Positions 8,001-16,044 of a DNA stretch of 20,805 nt are shown one piece after another. A model generated the notes under the pieces. It searched no databases and had not been told where the DNA came from. It saw only the letters and a program-made list of their open reading frames with translations. Source of the DNA: Thiotrichaceae bacterium. Lineage in GTDB: Bacteria > Pseudomonadota > Gammaproteobacteria > Thiotrichales > Thiotrichaceae. Positions within the stretch are counted from its first letter, which is position 1, and every line of letters starts with the position of its first letter. The DNA lies in assembly GCA_027008885.1 (NCBI GenBank), contig JALVDQ010000458.1, positions 1-20,805 of the forward strand, read 5' to 3'. Made by a program: the position numbers and the translations under genes.

Positions 8001-9330
8001 GCTGGACTGGTTTGTTGATACCCGCGTCACACGTCTGTCACCAACGGGTACACCACTGAGCATGAAGATTCCTCTGTTGCCTGGTGAATCGGTACTCAGC
8101 AATGCTTACAGCGTAAAAAATGGCAAATTACTGATTAATATGTCATCGACACAACGCAGTATCCAGTGGCAGTCACAAATTCCGGTGGCTGATCAGCTTA
8201 GCCTGGTCGCTACCCGAGAAAGTGGTTTGATCGAATCCTGGAAGCTGGACATTAGCCCTATCTGGCACGTTGTGATCAGTGGTATTCCTGAAATTCACCA
8301 TGAGAACCAGACCTCGGTGTGGTTGCCTGAGTGGCAACCCTGGCCAGGTGAAAAAGTTGAACTGCAAGTCAGCCGTCCGCAGGGTATCGCGGGGCGCACC
8401 CTCACCATCGAGCGCAGTATTCTCAATTCACATATTGGCAAGCGTTTGCGCGATACACAACTGATCCTGAAAATACGCAGCAGTCGCGGTGGACAGCATC
8501 CGATCATATTGCCCGAACATGCCGAACTGATTTCGGTGAAAATTGATGGCAAATTGCAACCAGTACGACAGCAGCAACGCAAGGTCAGCCTGCCGATTTC
8601 TCCGGGTGAGCAAACCATTATGCTGAACTGGCGCAGTAACGAGCCCATCACCAGCAAAATCACCATGCTACCTGTAAATGTTGGTATAGATAATGTCAAT
8701 AGCAGCCTGCAACTGGCTCTTGGCAGGGATCGCTGGATACTTTTCACGCATGGTCCAACCATGGGTCCAGCGGTTCTTTTCTGGGGTGTGTTGCTGGTTA
8801 TCCTGCTTGCTTCCGTGATTCTCGGCAGAATTAAAAACAGCCCGCTAAAAGCCTGGCAGTGGTTTTTGCTGGGTGCCGGTCTGAGTCTGGCAACGCCACT
8901 AATGATTATTATCGTGGTGGGCTGGCTGCTGGCGTTAAGCTATCGCCCCATGCTCAAGGAAGTGCAAAGTCGCCTGCTTTTCAATGGCGCACAAATTCTG
9001 CTGGTATTACTGACACTGATCGCGCTTGGCTCGTTATTTTTCGCGCTACAACAGGGCTTGCTCGGTTGGCCAGACATGCAGATTGCCGGGAATGCTTCAA
9101 ATGCCTGGGAATTACGCTGGTATCAGGACAGATCAGGGGCTGACTTGCCACAACCCTGGGTGTTCTCGGTTCCCTTGCTGGTGTATCGAATACTGATGCT
9201 GTTATGGTCGCTGTGGCTGGCATTTTCACTCATAAGCTGGTTACGCCAGGGCTGGCATAATTTTGCTGAAGGTGGATTATGGCGCAAAGGAAAAAAGCGC
9301 GTGAAGAATGTTAAAAACGATAAAAGCTGA
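5020..9330 (+). CDS. Large membrane/periplasmic protein of unknown function
   Basis: I do not recognise a named family for this 1436-residue protein. It starts with a signal peptide or anchor (residues about 10-30, ending near LNAKP), then a long beta-rich, probably periplasmic region to about 480. Hydrophobic helices follow at about 488-505, 508-521, 527-545 and 555-572, then a soluble stretch and a helix at 707-724. Residues 728-737 (DKKSIKKGGDG) are encoded by a diverged G-box. A second signal-like helix (about 766-787, ending LMAAEK), a Pro/Gln/Ala-rich linker and Cys829/Cys833 (CLPDC) open a second beta-rich region. The C-terminus has about four helices (1248-1268, 1279-1308, 1322-1345, 1379-1407). 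The two-part layout suggests fusion or duplication. The gene appears monocistronic. Confidence 0.85.
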   Translation: MKTKHAVVFHQSLFALLSFIGLLLFSAALNAKPLSKEKVPEPLKPWISWALFNQDKQSCTHAFDQAQQVFCAWPASLKLEINKHQGSFSQQWQVQAESWVRLPGDSKLWPHDVLDNGQKAVVVSHQGYPAIKLAAGQHLLSGKFLWESLPETLSIPPSTGLIQIRRDGKAVDFPRINQKGQLWLDKSLQQKSIQDALDVQIYRKIDDAHPLQVQTRLILHVAGRSRDISFANIQLDGFIPLRLKSQLPARINRKGDLLVQVRPGNWQIDLVSYKSGMVSELKLPQTGQKTGVNLPKQEVWVFKSNPALRLAEISGVPAIDSRQTRLPDEWRSLPAYLMDANKTMRLKTLQRGSASPEPNRLRLRRAMWMDFDGGGYTINDHITGTMSRGWRLVSAPELQLGSARMDAQAQFITTLAGGKDTGIEVRRGKINLEAASRYTDSLSSLPASGWKHDFQRVNTTLFLAPGWKLFSAYGSDNLPRTWLQSWTLLDIFLVLIIAVAITRLWDWKWGLFALLTMTLIWHETGAPKYIWLNLIAAIALLRVLPDGFFKRLVWSYRNLVLLVLLLIIIPFSIHEVRNGLYPQLGLYSDYASVFSTQYSEYAPTMEDDTVFMDKPVQMPMSAPSMTASKKIFRKKSAAGSSNAYLKKDRRASNVVNQMLDPNANIQTGPGLPTWDWQAVYFSWNSPVKQDQKLELTLLSPGVNLLLNFLRVIFLLILIWRLLRVISNDKKSIKKGGDGFHFKLPALSSVFNSRFFKNGVFGNKQNLVSMLMLPLLAVLLLAPQAHLMAAEKIPPQSAKPPQSAAPQQTAFPSEAMLQTLQQRLLEKPDCLPDCAQIEAMRLELAGQELRIYLQLHSAAKVAVPLPGNRDQWQAEQVLLDNAAAKNLYRDNNGVLWIGLEKGISNIIMQGRLPKQPQIQLGLPLPPKYVEWKGTGWTVEGIRENHVPAQQLQLLRKQEKKTARGQNQAQGIADQFSADNNYLPPLLQVERTLHLGLDWFVDTRVTRLSPTGTPLSMKIPLLPGESVLSNAYSVKNGKLLINMSSTQRSIQWQSQIPVADQLSLVATRESGLIESWKLDISPIWHVVISGIPEIHHENQTSVWLPEWQPWPGEKVELQVSRPQGIAGRTLTIERSILNSHIGKRLRDTQLILKIRSSRGGQHPIILPEHAELISVKIDGKLQPVRQQQRKVSLPISPGEQTIMLNWRSNEPITSKITMLPVNVGIDNVNSSLQLALGRDRWILFTHGPTMGPAVLFWGVLLVILLASVILGRIKNSPLKAWQWFLLGAGLSLATPLMIIIVVGWLLALSYRPMLKEVQSRLLFNGAQILLVLLTLIALGSLFFALQQGLLGWPDMQIAGNASNAWELRWYQDRSGADLPQPWVFSVPLLVYRILMLLWSLWLAFSLISWLRQGWHNFAEGGLWRKGKKRVKNVKNDKS
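7215..7236 (+). repeat. Diverged G-box inside the 1436-aa gene
   Basis: CAAAAAA is followed by seven G, then ATGGGTTT, identical to the 3' half of the intergenic G-boxes. The 5' half (AAAAAGTATC) differs from AAAAATATGT. It is read in frame as KKGGDGF (codons 733-739 of the 5020 gene) in the cytoplasmic linker between two hydrophobic segments. Confidence 0.6.
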
Positions 9331-9340
9331 ATCCAAATAT

Positions 9341-9357
9341 GAACAGGGAGGCTGTTC
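9341..9357 (+). terminator. Weak hairpin after the 1436-aa gene
   Basis: GAACAG and CTGTTC form a 6-bp stem with loop GGAGG, 10 bases after the stop codon. No T tract follows, so termination is uncertain. Confidence 0.35.
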
Positions 9358-9373
9358 GAGAATATGAGTCGTC

Positions 9374-9490
9374 GGTAGTAGGTGAAACCTGTTGATTTAC
9401 TCAAATGCGTAATCCAACATAGTTGCCACGATTTTGTCGGATTACGCTTGGGCTAATCCGACCTACAAAACACAGCTTTGAGCCACTACC
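9374..9490. mobile_element. 117-bp miniature element with 8-bp direct repeats
   Basis: GAGTCGTC occurs at 9366-9373 and again at 9491-9498. It directly flanks a segment that starts GGTAGTAGG and ends CCACTACC, giving a terminal inverted repeat GGTAGT plus GG after one offset base. Inside are two hairpin units. The right one, 9436-9462, has the perfect arms GTCGGATTA and TAATCCGAC. The left one, 9389-9419, is a degenerate version ending TAATCCAACA. There is no reading frame for a transposase, so it would be moved in trans. An 8-bp duplication fits several IS families, for example ISL3 or IS1595. Confidence 0.65.
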
Positions 9491-9553
9491 GAGTCGTCAT
9501 AGCCCCCCCCTTGATTCAGTCAGGAGAGTCATTCTTGAAAAAATAAACAGGTT

Positions 9554-9805
9554 TTAACCTTTTTTATGCTTGTTTCTGCCTGCCTGAAGCAAGTGTAACC
9601 GCAGAACCAGTGCGTAATCCCTTTTGGCGCGGACTTTCGCATAAGCAAAACGCTCCAGCCTGTAAGCCTGTGCGCGACGGAAATCGTTTTCTGCATACTG
9701 TTTTTGAGCAGAAACATAGGCCTTTTCACAAGGCTTGTCATCACAGGCATAAGTATTGAAAGAAAGTAAAAGTAAAGCTGTAGCAATTAGTGTGTTGCGT
9801 AACAT
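9554..9805 (-). CDS. Small exported protein, unknown function
   Basis: An 83-residue protein beginning MLRNTLIATALLLLSFNTYA, a good signal peptide with likely cleavage before CDDKPC. The mature part is about 63 residues, highly basic and helical (QKQYAENDFRRAQAYRLERFAYAKVRAKRDYALVL is one predicted helix; only its character matters here). It has two cysteines near the mature N-terminus, and the lipobox is poor because -3 is Thr. I chose the ATG at 9805 because GGGGAA lies 8 bases upstream; an in-frame TTG at 9820 is less likely. It is probably periplasmic. Its neighbours give no clue to its role. Confidence 0.6.
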   Translation of the reverse strand: MLRNTLIATALLLLSFNTYACDDKPCEKAYVSAQKQYAENDFRRAQAYRLERFAYAKVRAKRDYALVLRLHLLQAGRNKHKKG

Positions 9806-9990
9806 AATATAATTCCCCAATTATAAAAATATTAAAATGTAAGCATATTAGAATAAGCTAACGTACTTAAAACGCGCGCATTATAGGATTTCATTTCTTG
9901 AAGTCAACAACTTTTATTAAAAATACAAATAGTGTTCATCAATAAAGAAAATCGGGGAGTTAGTGTCATGTTTTGCTATATTGGTTCAAT

Positions 9991-11340
9991 ATGAATACAG
10001 ATAATGACACAATAGCAGCAATAGCAACGCCAGCAGGTCGCGGAGGCGTAGCTATTATCAGGGTTTCAGGCAAATTGGTGACAACCATAGCAGAAGCTGT
10101 CGTGGGTACTCTGCCCACACCCTTTAAGGCAAGCCACAAATTATTTAAAGATAAAAATGCTGAACTGATTGATGATGGCGTGGTGATTTACTTTCCGGCG
10201 CCACGTTCTTTTACGGGTGAAGATGTGCTTGAATTGCAAGGTCATGGTAGTCCGGTAGTCATGGATATGTTGCTACAACGATGCATAGAACTGGGCGCAA
10301 GAATCGCAAGACCAGGTGAGTTTTCCGAACGCGCCTTTCTTAATGACAAGCTTGATCTGACCCAGGCAGAGGCAATCGCAGACCTGATTGATTCAGGCTC
10401 GCGGCAGGCAGCACGCTCGGCGCTGCGTTCCTTGCAGGGTGATTTTTCGCAGGCAATTAATTCTTTATTAAGCAAGATGATCGAGCTGCGTGTCTATGTC
10501 GAGGCGGCGCTGGACTTTCCTGAAGAAGAAATTGATTTTCTTGCAGACCCACATGTTTTGCAGCGACTTGAAGCGATCCAAACAGAGTTAAGAGAGATCA
10601 CCGAAAAAGCACAGCAGGGCAGTTTGTTACGCAATGGTATACACCTTGTGATTATCGGCAAGCCGAATGCGGGCAAATCCAGCCTGCTGAATGCGCTGGC
10701 AGGCAATGATACTGCCATTGTCACTGAAATTGCCGGAACCACCCGCGATGTTCTGCGAGAAACCATTGATCTGGATGGTTTACCCTTGCATCTTGTTGAT
10801 ACCGCAGGACTGCGTGAGAGTGATGATCCTGTTGAAAAAATCGGTATTGAACGCGCCTGGAAAGCAATCGAAAAAGCCGATATTGCTTTGCTGCTGCAAG
10901 ATGATTCGCATGAGGAAACACAGCTCGATACGCATTTAAAGGAAATCGTGGATAAACTCCCCGATGGATTACCCTTGCTCGTCGTTCACAACAAAATTGA
11001 CCTGAGCCACAAACAGGCAGGCAAACAGGGCAATAAAATTTACCTCTCAGCAAAACACAAGCAGGGTATCGACCTGCTAAAAACAGAACTAAAACAACGT
11101 ATTGGCTACCATGATAGCACTGAAGATATTTTTATTGCACGCCGTCGTCATCTACAGTCTTTGGCAAAAACACAGGAATTTGTTAAGCATGCCGAACAGC
11201 AACTGGTCGAATTTAATGCCGGCGAATTGATGGCAGAAGAGCTACGTCTGGCACAGGATGAACTTGGGCAGATCACCGGAAAATTCACATCAGATGACCT
11301 GCTGGGTGAAATTTTCAGCAGTTTTTGTATTGGCAAATAA
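9991..11340 (+). CDS. mnmE: tRNA modification GTPase MnmE (TrmE)
   Basis: This 449-residue GTPase works with MnmG to make 5-(carboxymethyl)aminomethyluridine at tRNA position 34. The N-terminal formyl-THF-binding domain begins NDTIAAIATPAGRGGVAIIR. The G domain shows GKPNAGKS (223-230), TTRD, DTAG (270-273) and NKID (334-337). The C-terminus ends in the conserved FCIGK, whose cysteine is important for modification. I chose the ATG at 9991 because the family begins M(S/N)xNDTI; an upstream in-frame TTG at 9973 would add MLYWFN. Length is normal. The usual neighbours (yidC, rnpA, mnmG) are not here. Confidence 0.96.
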   Translation: MNTDNDTIAAIATPAGRGGVAIIRVSGKLVTTIAEAVVGTLPTPFKASHKLFKDKNAELIDDGVVIYFPAPRSFTGEDVLELQGHGSPVVMDMLLQRCIELGARIARPGEFSERAFLNDKLDLTQAEAIADLIDSGSRQAARSALRSLQGDFSQAINSLLSKMIELRVYVEAALDFPEEEIDFLADPHVLQRLEAIQTELREITEKAQQGSLLRNGIHLVIIGKPNAGKSSLLNALAGNDTAIVTEIAGTTRDVLRETIDLDGLPLHLVDTAGLRESDDPVEKIGIERAWKAIEKADIALLLQDDSHEETQLDTHLKEIVDKLPDGLPLLVVHNKIDLSHKQAGKQGNKIYLSAKHKQGIDLLKTELKQRIGYHDSTEDIFIARRRHLQSLAKTQEFVKHAEQQLVEFNAGELMAEELRLAQDELGQITGKFTSDDLLGEIFSSFCIGK

Positions 11341-11357
11341 ATCTGATCCAAATCCTG

Positions 11358-11391
11358 CAAGATGTGTCTCTAATCAAGATGTGTCTCTAAT
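11358..11391 (+). repeat. 17-bp perfect tandem duplication
   Basis: CAAGATGTGTCTCTAAT is present twice head to tail, 17 bases after the mnmE stop. The rest of the 263-base gap has an A/T-rich stem (11425-11439) that might act as a weak terminator, and little else. Confidence 0.85.
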
Positions 11392-11603
11392 GGAAAAGCG
11401 TAAGCATCCAGGCAAAATTAATTTAACAAAAATTTTGTTTCCTGTTTTTTGATATTCAAGGCATTGCAGAAGGAGCATGGTTTAGCTATGTGACTGCAGC
11501 AATAACGCAGAAGATCAGAAAATAAGATCAAAATTGTTAGATTTATTATACTTAGGTACTTATAGTAAACAGGTAGATAATTATCAAATATTCAGGAAAC
11601 AAT

Positions 11604-12086
11604 ATGAGCAATACATTAAAAGTAGGCGATACAGTTGCTGATTTTTCAGCACCAGCAACATCTGGCTTGAACTTTAAACTCTCTGATTACAAGGGAAAAT
11701 CGAATCTGGTTCTTTATTTTTATCCTAAAGATAGCACGCCCGGCTGCACCACAGAGGGAAAAGATTTTCGTGACCGCTATGAACAATTCAGATCACTGGA
11801 TACAGAGATTTTTGGTATTTCCAGAGACAGCATGAAACGCCATGAGAATTTTAAAGCGAAGCATTTTTTTCCCTTTGAGTTAATATCAGATGAGTCTGGT
11901 GAGGTTTGTGAGCTTTTCGGTGTATGGCAACTGAAAAAAAACTTTGGCAAGGAATACATGGGAATTGTGCGCACTACCTTTCTGCTTGATAAAGAAGGTG
12001 TTGTACGCCAAATCTGGGACAAGGTAAAAGTCAAGGGACACGCAGACGAAGTTCTGGAAGCAGTAAAAGCATTGCAAGGGGAATAA
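11604..12086 (+). CDS. bcp: Peroxiredoxin, BCP/PrxQ type
   Basis: This is a 160-residue cytoplasmic thiol peroxidase that reduces hydroperoxides. The active site YPKDSTPGCTTEGKD places the peroxidatic cysteine at residue 48. In E. coli BCP a resolving cysteine sits five residues later; here that position is Asp53 within GKD, so the classical partner is missing. Cys102 (GEVCELFGVW) matches the third E. coli cysteine. It may therefore act as a 1-Cys enzyme or use Cys102 or an external thiol, which is an inference. AGGAAAC precedes the ATG. It is followed after 4 bases by the OsmC-like gene, forming an oxidative-stress pair. Confidence 0.92.
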   Translation: MSNTLKVGDTVADFSAPATSGLNFKLSDYKGKSNLVLYFYPKDSTPGCTTEGKDFRDRYEQFRSLDTEIFGISRDSMKRHENFKAKHFFPFELISDESGEVCELFGVWQLKKNFGKEYMGIVRTTFLLDKEGVVRQIWDKVKVKGHADEVLEAVKALQGE

Positions 12087-12090
12087 TATT

Positions 12091-12474
12091 ATGAAAATAG
12101 AAGTATTGGGGCAAACAGAATTACGCCTTCTTGACTGGGACGAGGACGGCATGGACATAGATTTGGGGAAAATGCCACGCTTTAGTGCCCTCGCCATGTT
12201 TGTAGCATCATTGGGGCGTTGCACTTTTGCCGTGATTGATCATTACGCAATGCGTATGGATGTCACCATAGAAAATATCGTCACTAAACTGGAATGGGAT
12301 TTTGAGAGTGAGCCAACCCGTTTTAAAACAATCAAAATGGATATTTACTGGCCGGAACTGCCAGAAAATCGCTTAAAATCGGTTGAACGCGCAGCGCACA
12401 AATGCGCTATCTCAAATACCATACGCGATTGTGTCGATATTCAGGTCAAGGTGCATATTTCTGCCGAGACATAG
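12091..12474 (+). CDS. OsmC family protein
   Basis: This 127-residue protein has the OsmC/Ohr fold arrangement. A first cysteine (Cys44, in ALAMFVASLGRCTF) opens the central helix and a second (Cys105, in RAAHKCAISNTI) lies in the late helix. A third, Cys114, is close by. OsmC/Ohr proteins are lipoyl- or thiol-dependent peroxidases for organic hydroperoxides, although some divergent members have no shown activity. The start is 4 bases after the bcp stop, with AAGGGGAA inside the bcp end as the ribosome binding site, so the two are surely cotranscribed. The stop codon overlaps the first unit of a degenerate repeat array. Confidence 0.8.
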   Translation: MKIEVLGQTELRLLDWDEDGMDIDLGKMPRFSALAMFVASLGRCTFAVIDHYAMRMDVTIENIVTKLEWDFESEPTRFKTIKMDIYWPELPENRLKSVERAAHKCAISNTIRDCVDIQVKVHISAET

Positions 12475-12553
12475 CTTTGGGATATCGTTCTGGGGCATAG
12501 CTCCGGGGCATGCTTCAGGACATAGCTCGAAGCATCGCTCCAAAGTATTCGGA
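12468..12553 (+). repeat. Degenerate 12-13 bp tandem array
   Basis: About seven units of consensus GRCATAGCTCCGG run from the osmC stop almost to the tgt stop: GACATAGCTTTGG, GATATCGTTCTGG, GGCATAGCTCCGG, GGCATGCTTCAG, GACATAGCTCGA, AGCATCGCTCCA, AAGTATTCGGA. The array includes an inverted pair, ATGCTTC (12510-12516) and GAAGCAT (12529-12535), that could fold between the convergent genes. Confidence 0.6.
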
Positions 12554-12563
12554 GATATGCGTA

Positions 12564-13703
<1,140 letters not shown>

Positions 13704-13810
13704 TTATGCGTCTTCTCAAAAATAAACAAACAGAAAACAAGCAACTTAGTATTTAATAATATACTAATGCTTTTTTTAAATTAAATCATTGACTTATGTA
13801 TCTCTCTTTG

Positions 13811-13840
13811 TTGACAGGTCGGGGGGTTATCTGCCATTAT
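13811..13840 (+). promoter_or_regulatory. Sigma-70 promoter for the FadL-type gene
   Basis: TTGACA at 13811-13816 is followed after 18 bases by CATTAT at 13835-13840, preceded by TGC, which is an extended -10. It lies about 55 bases before the ATG. A run of six G falls in the spacer. Confidence 0.6.
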
Positions 13841-13893
13841 CAGTGGCAATAATATCTATAATTTAAACAAAACACCGTCTACGGAGAATATGA

Positions 13894-15183
13894 ATGCAAT
13901 ATAATTTAAAAGTAACATTATTGGCAGCTTCGCTGTCATTGGCAATCGCGCCGGCAGTTTACGCAACCAATGGTATGGCACCAACCGGTCTGGGTCAGGT
14001 TCACAAGGCTATGGGTGGGGCTGCCGTGGGGAACCCACAAAATACAACAAGCTTGATGACAAACCCGGCTGCAGGTTCATTTGTTGATGATGGCTTTGAT
14101 GTCGGGCTGGAAATTTTTAATCCTGATCGTTCTGCAAAGAGTAATCTGCCAGCGGGTCCAGGTTCGCCAGGGGGCGTTAGTTTTTCAGGAAATGGCAAGA
14201 AAAACTTCTTGATCCCGGAAGTAGGCTATAAAAAGAGTGTTGGTAAATATGCCCTGGGAATTTCCATGTACGGAAACGGGGGTATGAATACCAAATACAA
14301 GACAAGCCCGGTATTTCCCACAGGAAATCCTGCGCAGCCGTTTGCTCCTATGAATGGTGGAGCACCAGGTGCAACAGGTATAAATCTTGAGCAACTCTTC
14401 ATTGCGCCAACAATTTCTACCAAACTGAATGATAAACACAGTGTCGGTTTGGCTGTAAATTTAGTCATGCAAAAATTTAAAGCCCAGGGTATTGGTGCGT
14501 TTCAGGGTGATCCGCGAGCCAACCCAAATGAGCTGAAAGCATTTACAAACCCTGGCGCAAGCACTGCAACGGGAATTAGTCCCCAGATAGGCTGGATGGG
14601 GAAATTAAATGACAAATTTACTGTGGGTGCGTCTTATCGTTTCAAGACCAAAATGAGTGCCTTTAAAAAGTATAAGGGATTATTCGCAGATCATGGTAAA
14701 CTGGATGTTCCTGCGGCACTGACTATTGGTGCTTCTGCAAAAGTTTCAGCAAAAACCACACTTGCATTTGATATTCAGAAAATCTACTACTCTGATGTAA
14801 CTGCCATGGCTAATGGTTTTGATGCGCGTGGTCGCTTTGGTGACAAGAATGGTCCTGGCTTTGGCTGGGATGACCAGACCATCTATAAATTTGGCATAAA
14901 AACACAGGCAACCCCCAAGTTGGCAGTGATGGCTGGATATAATCACGGCAAGGCTCCACTGGACTCAAAAGACACATTCTTTAATGTATTGGCGCCTGCT
15001 ACCGTTGAAGATCATCTGTCTTTGGGTTTTGAATACAGTTTGAGCAAGGATTCATCAATCATCGGTTCTTATACGCATACCTTTAAAAATACGATTAAAG
15101 GCGATCTTGCAAATGCTCACCAGCCATTTGACCTGAGCATGGAGCAGGATGCAGCTGGAATAGCATACAGCAAGCGTTTTTAG
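13894..15183 (+). CDS. OmpP1/FadL family outer-membrane channel
   Basis: This is a 429-residue outer-membrane beta-barrel precursor. The signal peptide (LLAASLSLAIAPAVYA) is followed by TNGMAPTGLGQVHKAMGGAAVG and the MTNPA motif, the typical N-terminal hatch start of FadL proteins. The rest is alternating beta strands, ending FGFEYSLSKDSS-like strands and a C-terminal aromatic (YSKRF). FadL homologues move long-chain fatty acids or other hydrophobic compounds, including aromatics and hydrocarbons, into the periplasm; the substrate here is unknown. ACGGAGAA is the ribosome binding site. The next gene, 226 bases on, encodes an exported SCP2-like protein. Confidence 0.9.
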   Translation: MQYNLKVTLLAASLSLAIAPAVYATNGMAPTGLGQVHKAMGGAAVGNPQNTTSLMTNPAAGSFVDDGFDVGLEIFNPDRSAKSNLPAGPGSPGGVSFSGNGKKNFLIPEVGYKKSVGKYALGISMYGNGGMNTKYKTSPVFPTGNPAQPFAPMNGGAPGATGINLEQLFIAPTISTKLNDKHSVGLAVNLVMQKFKAQGIGAFQGDPRANPNELKAFTNPGASTATGISPQIGWMGKLNDKFTVGASYRFKTKMSAFKKYKGLFADHGKLDVPAALTIGASAKVSAKTTLAFDIQKIYYSDVTAMANGFDARGRFGDKNGPGFGWDDQTIYKFGIKTQATPKLAVMAGYNHGKAPLDSKDTFFNVLAPATVEDHLSLGFEYSLSKDSSIIGSYTHTFKNTIKGDLANAHQPFDLSMEQDAAGIAYSKRF

Positions 15184-15301
15184 ACTATAATGTAAACTGG
15201 CTCTGAATTTACTGATTCAGTGAAATTAATGCGATGAAATCCGCAAGTTTCTGATTTTACAGTTATTTAACAAATGTTTGCTTATACTAAAGTAAACTAT
15301 A

Positions 15302-15323
15302 AGTGAGTACGGTTGTGCTCACT
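15302..15323 (+). other. Stable hairpin upstream of the SCP2-like gene
   Basis: AGTGAGTAC, loop GGTT, GTGCTCACT: a 9-bp stem with one G-U pair. No T run follows, so it is not a classical terminator. It could be a 5' leader structure or an operator. Confidence 0.4.
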
Positions 15324-15409
15324 AAATCTACTATCAAAGTCAACATCTTGCTCGCTGATTCAGAAATTTGAAGCTGGTTTATTTAAATGAAATACAGAGG
15401 AATATTACG

Positions 15410-15952
15410 ATGATAAAGAGAACAGCTGTTGTTTTGGCTACGGGTTTACTGGCTGCATCACCACTGATGGCGGCAGACTTTATGGATGCTGCCTGGGCAA
15501 AGCAGGCGTGTGATACATGGAATAAAACGCCGGTATTAACAAATCAACTTGCTCAAATGCCGGGCGATATGTTTGGTGATGGTTATAAATGGATTAAAAA
15601 CAATGCGGGCAGAGGCTATAAACTGATTCAGATTTATCGTGATGGCAATGGCTGCGGCGCAAAGAAAGCTATCCAGTTGACCATAGCAGACAAGAATGGT
15701 AAAGCCATGTGCATATATGGTGGAAAGCCTGATGGCAAGAAAATGAATTTCAATGTCGATTATGTTATGCACGCGACCGATGCCAACTGGACATGCATGG
15801 GCTCAGGAAAATGCGGTGTCATGGGATCAATGATGACAGGCAAACTAAAGTTTAAGGGACCCAAAATGGAAGCAATGAAGGTAATGAAGCCCTTTGCGGA
15901 ATTTTTAAAGTTGACCGGAAAAGTCCCCGGAGCAAAGACTGCATGTAAATAG
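15410..15952 (+). CDS. Exported SCP2-like lipid-binding domain protein
   Basis: This 180-residue protein starts with a signal peptide (MIKRTAVVLATGLLAASPLMAA). The mature domain of about 158 residues resembles the SCP2 sterol-carrier fold: a strand pair around LIQIYRDGNGC and IQLTIADKNGKAMCIYGG, then GVMGSMMTGKLKFKGPKMEAMKVM and a final helix PFAEFLKLTGKV. Six cysteines (34, 82, 101, 129, 135, 179) could form disulfides in the periplasm. The ATG at 15410 has AGAGGAA upstream; a longer in-frame start at 15368 lacks this and hides the signal peptide. A lipid or hydrophobic ligand role beside the FadL-type channel is an inference. Confidence 0.65.
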   Translation: MIKRTAVVLATGLLAASPLMAADFMDAAWAKQACDTWNKTPVLTNQLAQMPGDMFGDGYKWIKNNAGRGYKLIQIYRDGNGCGAKKAIQLTIADKNGKAMCIYGGKPDGKKMNFNVDYVMHATDANWTCMGSGKCGVMGSMMTGKLKFKGPKMEAMKVMKPFAEFLKLTGKVPGAKTACK

Positions 15953-15977
15953 TCAGCTATTTTTATAATGTAGCCAC

Positions 15978-16007
15978 AAAAAGCCAGAGTCGTACTCTGG
16001 TTTTTTT
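15978..16007 (+). terminator. Rho-independent terminator after the SCP2-like gene
   Basis: CCAGAGT, loop CGT, ACTCTGG, followed directly by seven T and preceded by five A. This is a textbook intrinsic terminator. Confidence 0.85.
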
Positions 16008-16012
16008 GTTTT

Positions 16013-16042
16013 AAAAATATGTAAAAAAAGGGGGGGATGGGT
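16013..16042 (+). repeat. G-box dispersed repeat, copy 5
   Basis: AAAAATATGT, seven A, seven G, ATGGGT. It opens composite element B and sits two bases before the heptamer array. Confidence 0.9.
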
Positions 16043-16044
16043 AT

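Noticed and set aside
9503..9510. Eight-C run after the miniature element as another G-box
   Set aside because: On the minus strand it is preceded by ATCAA and followed by CTATGAC, lacking the A run and ATGGGT of the repeat.
12468..12553. Possible CRISPR array
   Set aside because: The units are only 12-13 bases, contiguous and degenerate, with no spacers and no cas genes nearby.
13821..13826. Six-G run in the FadL-type promoter spacer as a G-box
   Set aside because: The flanks (GGTC before, TTATC after) do not match the repeat on either side.
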